Source of the DNA: Candidatus Parvarchaeota archaeon
Lineage (GTDB): Archaea; Nanobdellota; Nanobdellia; CSSed11-243R1
Assembly (NCBI GenBank): GCA_003563585.1
Contig: PWUQ01000048.1
Location: 1-5,944 of the forward strand
DNA length: 5,944 nucleotides
Direction of reading: 5' to 3'
Position 1 is the stretch's first letter. The number at the start of each line of letters is the position of its first letter. This document shows, piece by piece, positions 1-5,944 of the stretch. Position numbers and translations under genes: made by a program. The notes beneath the pieces were generated by a model, which was not told the origin of the DNA, did not search any database, and saw only the letters and a list, made by a program, of their open reading frames with translations.

Positions 1-3950
<3,950 letters not shown>

Positions 3951-3957
3951 AATTTTT

Positions 3958-3963
3958 CACCTC
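3958..3963 (-). promoter_or_regulatory. Shine-Dalgarno site supporting a TTG start of rpoA'
   Basis: GAGGTG directly follows the rpoB' stop and sits 7 nt before TTG at 3950-3948. It is a six-base match to the archaeal Shine-Dalgarno consensus (GGAGGTGAT). No ATG lies at a suitable distance, so this site is the main reason for calling a TTG start rather than the first in-frame ATG at 3914-3912, which lacks a comparably placed site. Confidence 0.75.
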
Positions 3964-5766
3964 TTAGTATTTTGGTTTTATATTTAATTTTGAATATAAA
4001 CAAAGTGATTTAAGTTCATCTAACAAAACCTTGAATGCATAAGACATTTCAACAAAAGCAACTTCTGTATTGTCTCCGCAAACAGGACAAAGTGTTTTGT
4101 TCTTAAATTTATTATAAATAGCAATCAAACCACATTGCTTGCAAATTGGTATAACAGCTTTATCTGACTCAAATCTTTCCTTTAATAATAGAGATGAACC
4201 ATGTCCTATGAAACAGTCTTTCTCCATTTCTCCTAATCTGAGTCCTCCTTCTTTTGCACGTCCTTCTGTAGGTTGTCTTGTTAAAAGCTGTACTGGACCC
4301 CTACTTCTAGCATGCATTTTGTCAGCTACCATATGTTTTAATCTGTAATAGTATTGACTTCCAAGGAATATTCTTGCCTTCATTCTTTTTCCGGTTTTTC
4401 CGTCGTAAACAACTTCCGAACCGTCTTCTCTGAAGCCATATTCTTTTAGAGTTTCTCTCAATTCAAACTCTCTTACACTCTCAAATGCGGAACCATCTAT
4501 TTTTTCTCCTGAAAGCGCTCCAACTTTTCCACCCAAAAGCTCTATTAAATGTCCCAATGTCATACGCGAAGGTATGGAGTGTGGAGAAAATATAATATCT
4601 GGAATTATTCCGTTCTCAGTAAAAGGCATGTCTTCTTCAGGAACGATTAATCCTATAACTCCTTTCTGTCCGTGTCTAGAAGAAAATTTGTCTCCTATTT
4701 CAGGATTTCTTTTATCTCTTATTTTTATTTTAACAAATTTATTTCCGTCTTCATTCTCAGAGATTATTACACTATCAACAATTCCTTTTTCCCCATGTTT
4801 CAATACTGTTGAAGTTTCTCTTTGTGCTTCAGAACCAACTCTTAATTCCTCAAGACTTGAAAGGAATCTTGGAGGTGATACTTTTCCAACCAAAACATCT
4901 CCTGCTTCTACGTTTACTTCTGGATGAATTAGTCCATCTTCTTCGAGATGTCCATAAACCTTTTCGGTCCTGTATCCTTTAATATCTTTATCAGGAATCA
5001 AAATCATATCCTGCTGTCCTCCAGGATATTTAAGTTCTTCACATTTGTAAGGTTTATAATAAGTTCCTCTGAATAATCCTCTATCTATGCTAGATTTATT
5101 TATTACAATCGCGTCCTCTATATTATATCCTTCAAAAGGCATGACTGCAACAATTACATTTTGTCCTGTTGGGTGTGTGTCATAATTAAGAAGATCATAT
5201 ATTTGCGTTTTTACTATAGGAAATTGTGGATAATGAATTGTGGATATATCCGTATCAACTCTTATAGGAAGATTCAATGAATACAATCCTAATGCTTGCT
5301 TAACCATTTTTGCGCCCAACGTTACACGATTGCTAAGTGAGTGTTGTGGAAATGGCACAGTATTTGCTTGAGTTCCCATAATCACTGAAGGAGATATTTC
5401 CAAATGTGTGTGTTCACTTGTTAATTCATCTTCATAAATAGCTATGTATGTGTTTTCTTCTTCTCCTGCGTCTAAATATTCAATAACGCCTTTTTCAACA
5501 AGCGTGTCCCAAGTTATTTCATCTTTTTCTAATTTTTCAATGTGTTCTTCAGTCAACATTGATTTTCCATTTTTTACAATTATAAGAGGTCTCATTCCAC
5601 GTCCCTTGTCGGTGTATATAGTTAAATTTTCTTCTTCTTCATTATAATAGAAATTTGTAGTTTTTGGAATAGAACCATCTATACGCATGTTCTTTATTTG
5701 ACTAATGAATTTAGTTGGTTCTTTGTGTGTACCAATATATTTCCCGTTCAAAAAAATGTCAGTCAT
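3964..5766 (-). CDS. rpoB1: DNA-directed RNA polymerase subunit B'
   Basis: This is the complete C-terminal half of the split second-largest RNA polymerase subunit (600 aa, normal for B'). With B'', A' and A'' it forms the catalytic core that makes RNA from a DNA template. It starts at TDIFLNGKYIG, the usual B' beginning. Visible landmarks: PFPQHSLSNR near 138-147; the acidic GYNIEDA motif at 213-219 (E217, D218) near the active site; GDKFSSRHGQKG at 358-369, whose K360 and K368 correspond to the lysines that contact RNA and NTP in bacterial beta (K1065, K1073); HARSRGPVQLLTRQPTEGRA at 485-504 followed by GGLRLGEME, the block that packs on the clamp and switch region; and a C-terminal zinc site C542-x2-C545...C560-x2-C563. 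All key residues are present. ATG at 5766 is preferred because of GGAG 7 nt upstream and homology at the first residues. It lies between rpoB'' and rpoA' in the standard operon order. Confidence 0.98.
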   Translation of the reverse strand: MTDIFLNGKYIGTHKEPTKFISQIKNMRIDGSIPKTTNFYYNEEEENLTIYTDKGRGMRPLIIVKNGKSMLTEEHIEKLEKDEITWDTLVEKGVIEYLDAGEEENTYIAIYEDELTSEHTHLEISPSVIMGTQANTVPFPQHSLSNRVTLGAKMVKQALGLYSLNLPIRVDTDISTIHYPQFPIVKTQIYDLLNYDTHPTGQNVIVAVMPFEGYNIEDAIVINKSSIDRGLFRGTYYKPYKCEELKYPGGQQDMILIPDKDIKGYRTEKVYGHLEEDGLIHPEVNVEAGDVLVGKVSPPRFLSSLEELRVGSEAQRETSTVLKHGEKGIVDSVIISENEDGNKFVKIKIRDKRNPEIGDKFSSRHGQKGVIGLIVPEEDMPFTENGIIPDIIFSPHSIPSRMTLGHLIELLGGKVGALSGEKIDGSAFESVREFELRETLKEYGFREDGSEVVYDGKTGKRMKARIFLGSQYYYRLKHMVADKMHARSRGPVQLLTRQPTEGRAKEGGLRLGEMEKDCFIGHGSSLLLKERFESDKAVIPICKQCGLIAIYNKFKNKTLCPVCGDNTEVAFVEMSYAFKVLLDELKSLCLYSKLNIKPKY

Positions 5767-5767
5767 T

Positions 5768-5944
<177 letters not shown>

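Noticed and set aside
4574..4927. 117-codon open frame on the plus strand opposite rpoB'
   Set aside because: It lies wholly antisense to a conserved part of rpoB' and its translation has no recognisable domain. Open antisense frames are expected when the real gene has few codons that give stops on the other strand.

Overview
This window is a stretch of the RNA polymerase operon of an archaeon with a low-GC genome. Everything is transcribed from the minus strand, so the genes run from high to low coordinates. The order is rpoB'' (3' end only), rpoB', rpoA', rpoA'' and the start of the ribosomal protein eL30 (L30e) gene. This is the classical archaeal order. Two traits make the organism archaeal: the largest subunit is divided into A' and A'', and the Shine-Dalgarno sites match the archaeal 16S 3' end (GAGGTG, AGGTGA, GGAGG). 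The second-largest subunit is also divided, at the known B''/B' split point, as in many euryarchaeal-type lineages. Strong AT bias, lysine/isoleucine-rich proteins and several departures from canonical polymerase residues suggest a fast-evolving lineage, possibly DPANN, but the taxon cannot be fixed from the sequence alone.

Layout: 5768-5944 is the end of rpoB''; 3964-5766 is rpoB' (600 aa, complete); 1317-3950 is rpoA' (877 aa, complete, TTG start); 184-1320 is rpoA'' (378 aa, complete); 1-187 is the first 62 codons of rpl30e. Genes are packed without room for promoters or terminators: 1 nt between B'' and B', 13 nt between B' and A', and 4-nt ATGA overlaps at A'/A'' and A''/L30e. Each start has a Shine-Dalgarno site, in three cases encoded within the tail of the upstream gene. 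The arrangement fits one polycistronic mRNA with coupled translation, making the catalytic subunits in matched amounts. There is no gene-free stretch longer than 13 nt.

I see no new gene system here. What stands out is the catalytic centre. The NADFDGD metal loop is intact, but the trigger loop carries Lys-Trp where Phe-His is nearly universal, and the bridge helix has a proline where a conserved Ala packs under the template base, plus a rewritten N-terminal hinge. Smaller changes lie beside the metal loop, in the QD motif of A' and in the CPxETPEGP motif of B''. All reading frames are clean, so these look like real features of a working polymerase rather than decay. Comparison with relatives is needed to tell lineage-wide traits from peculiarities of this genome.
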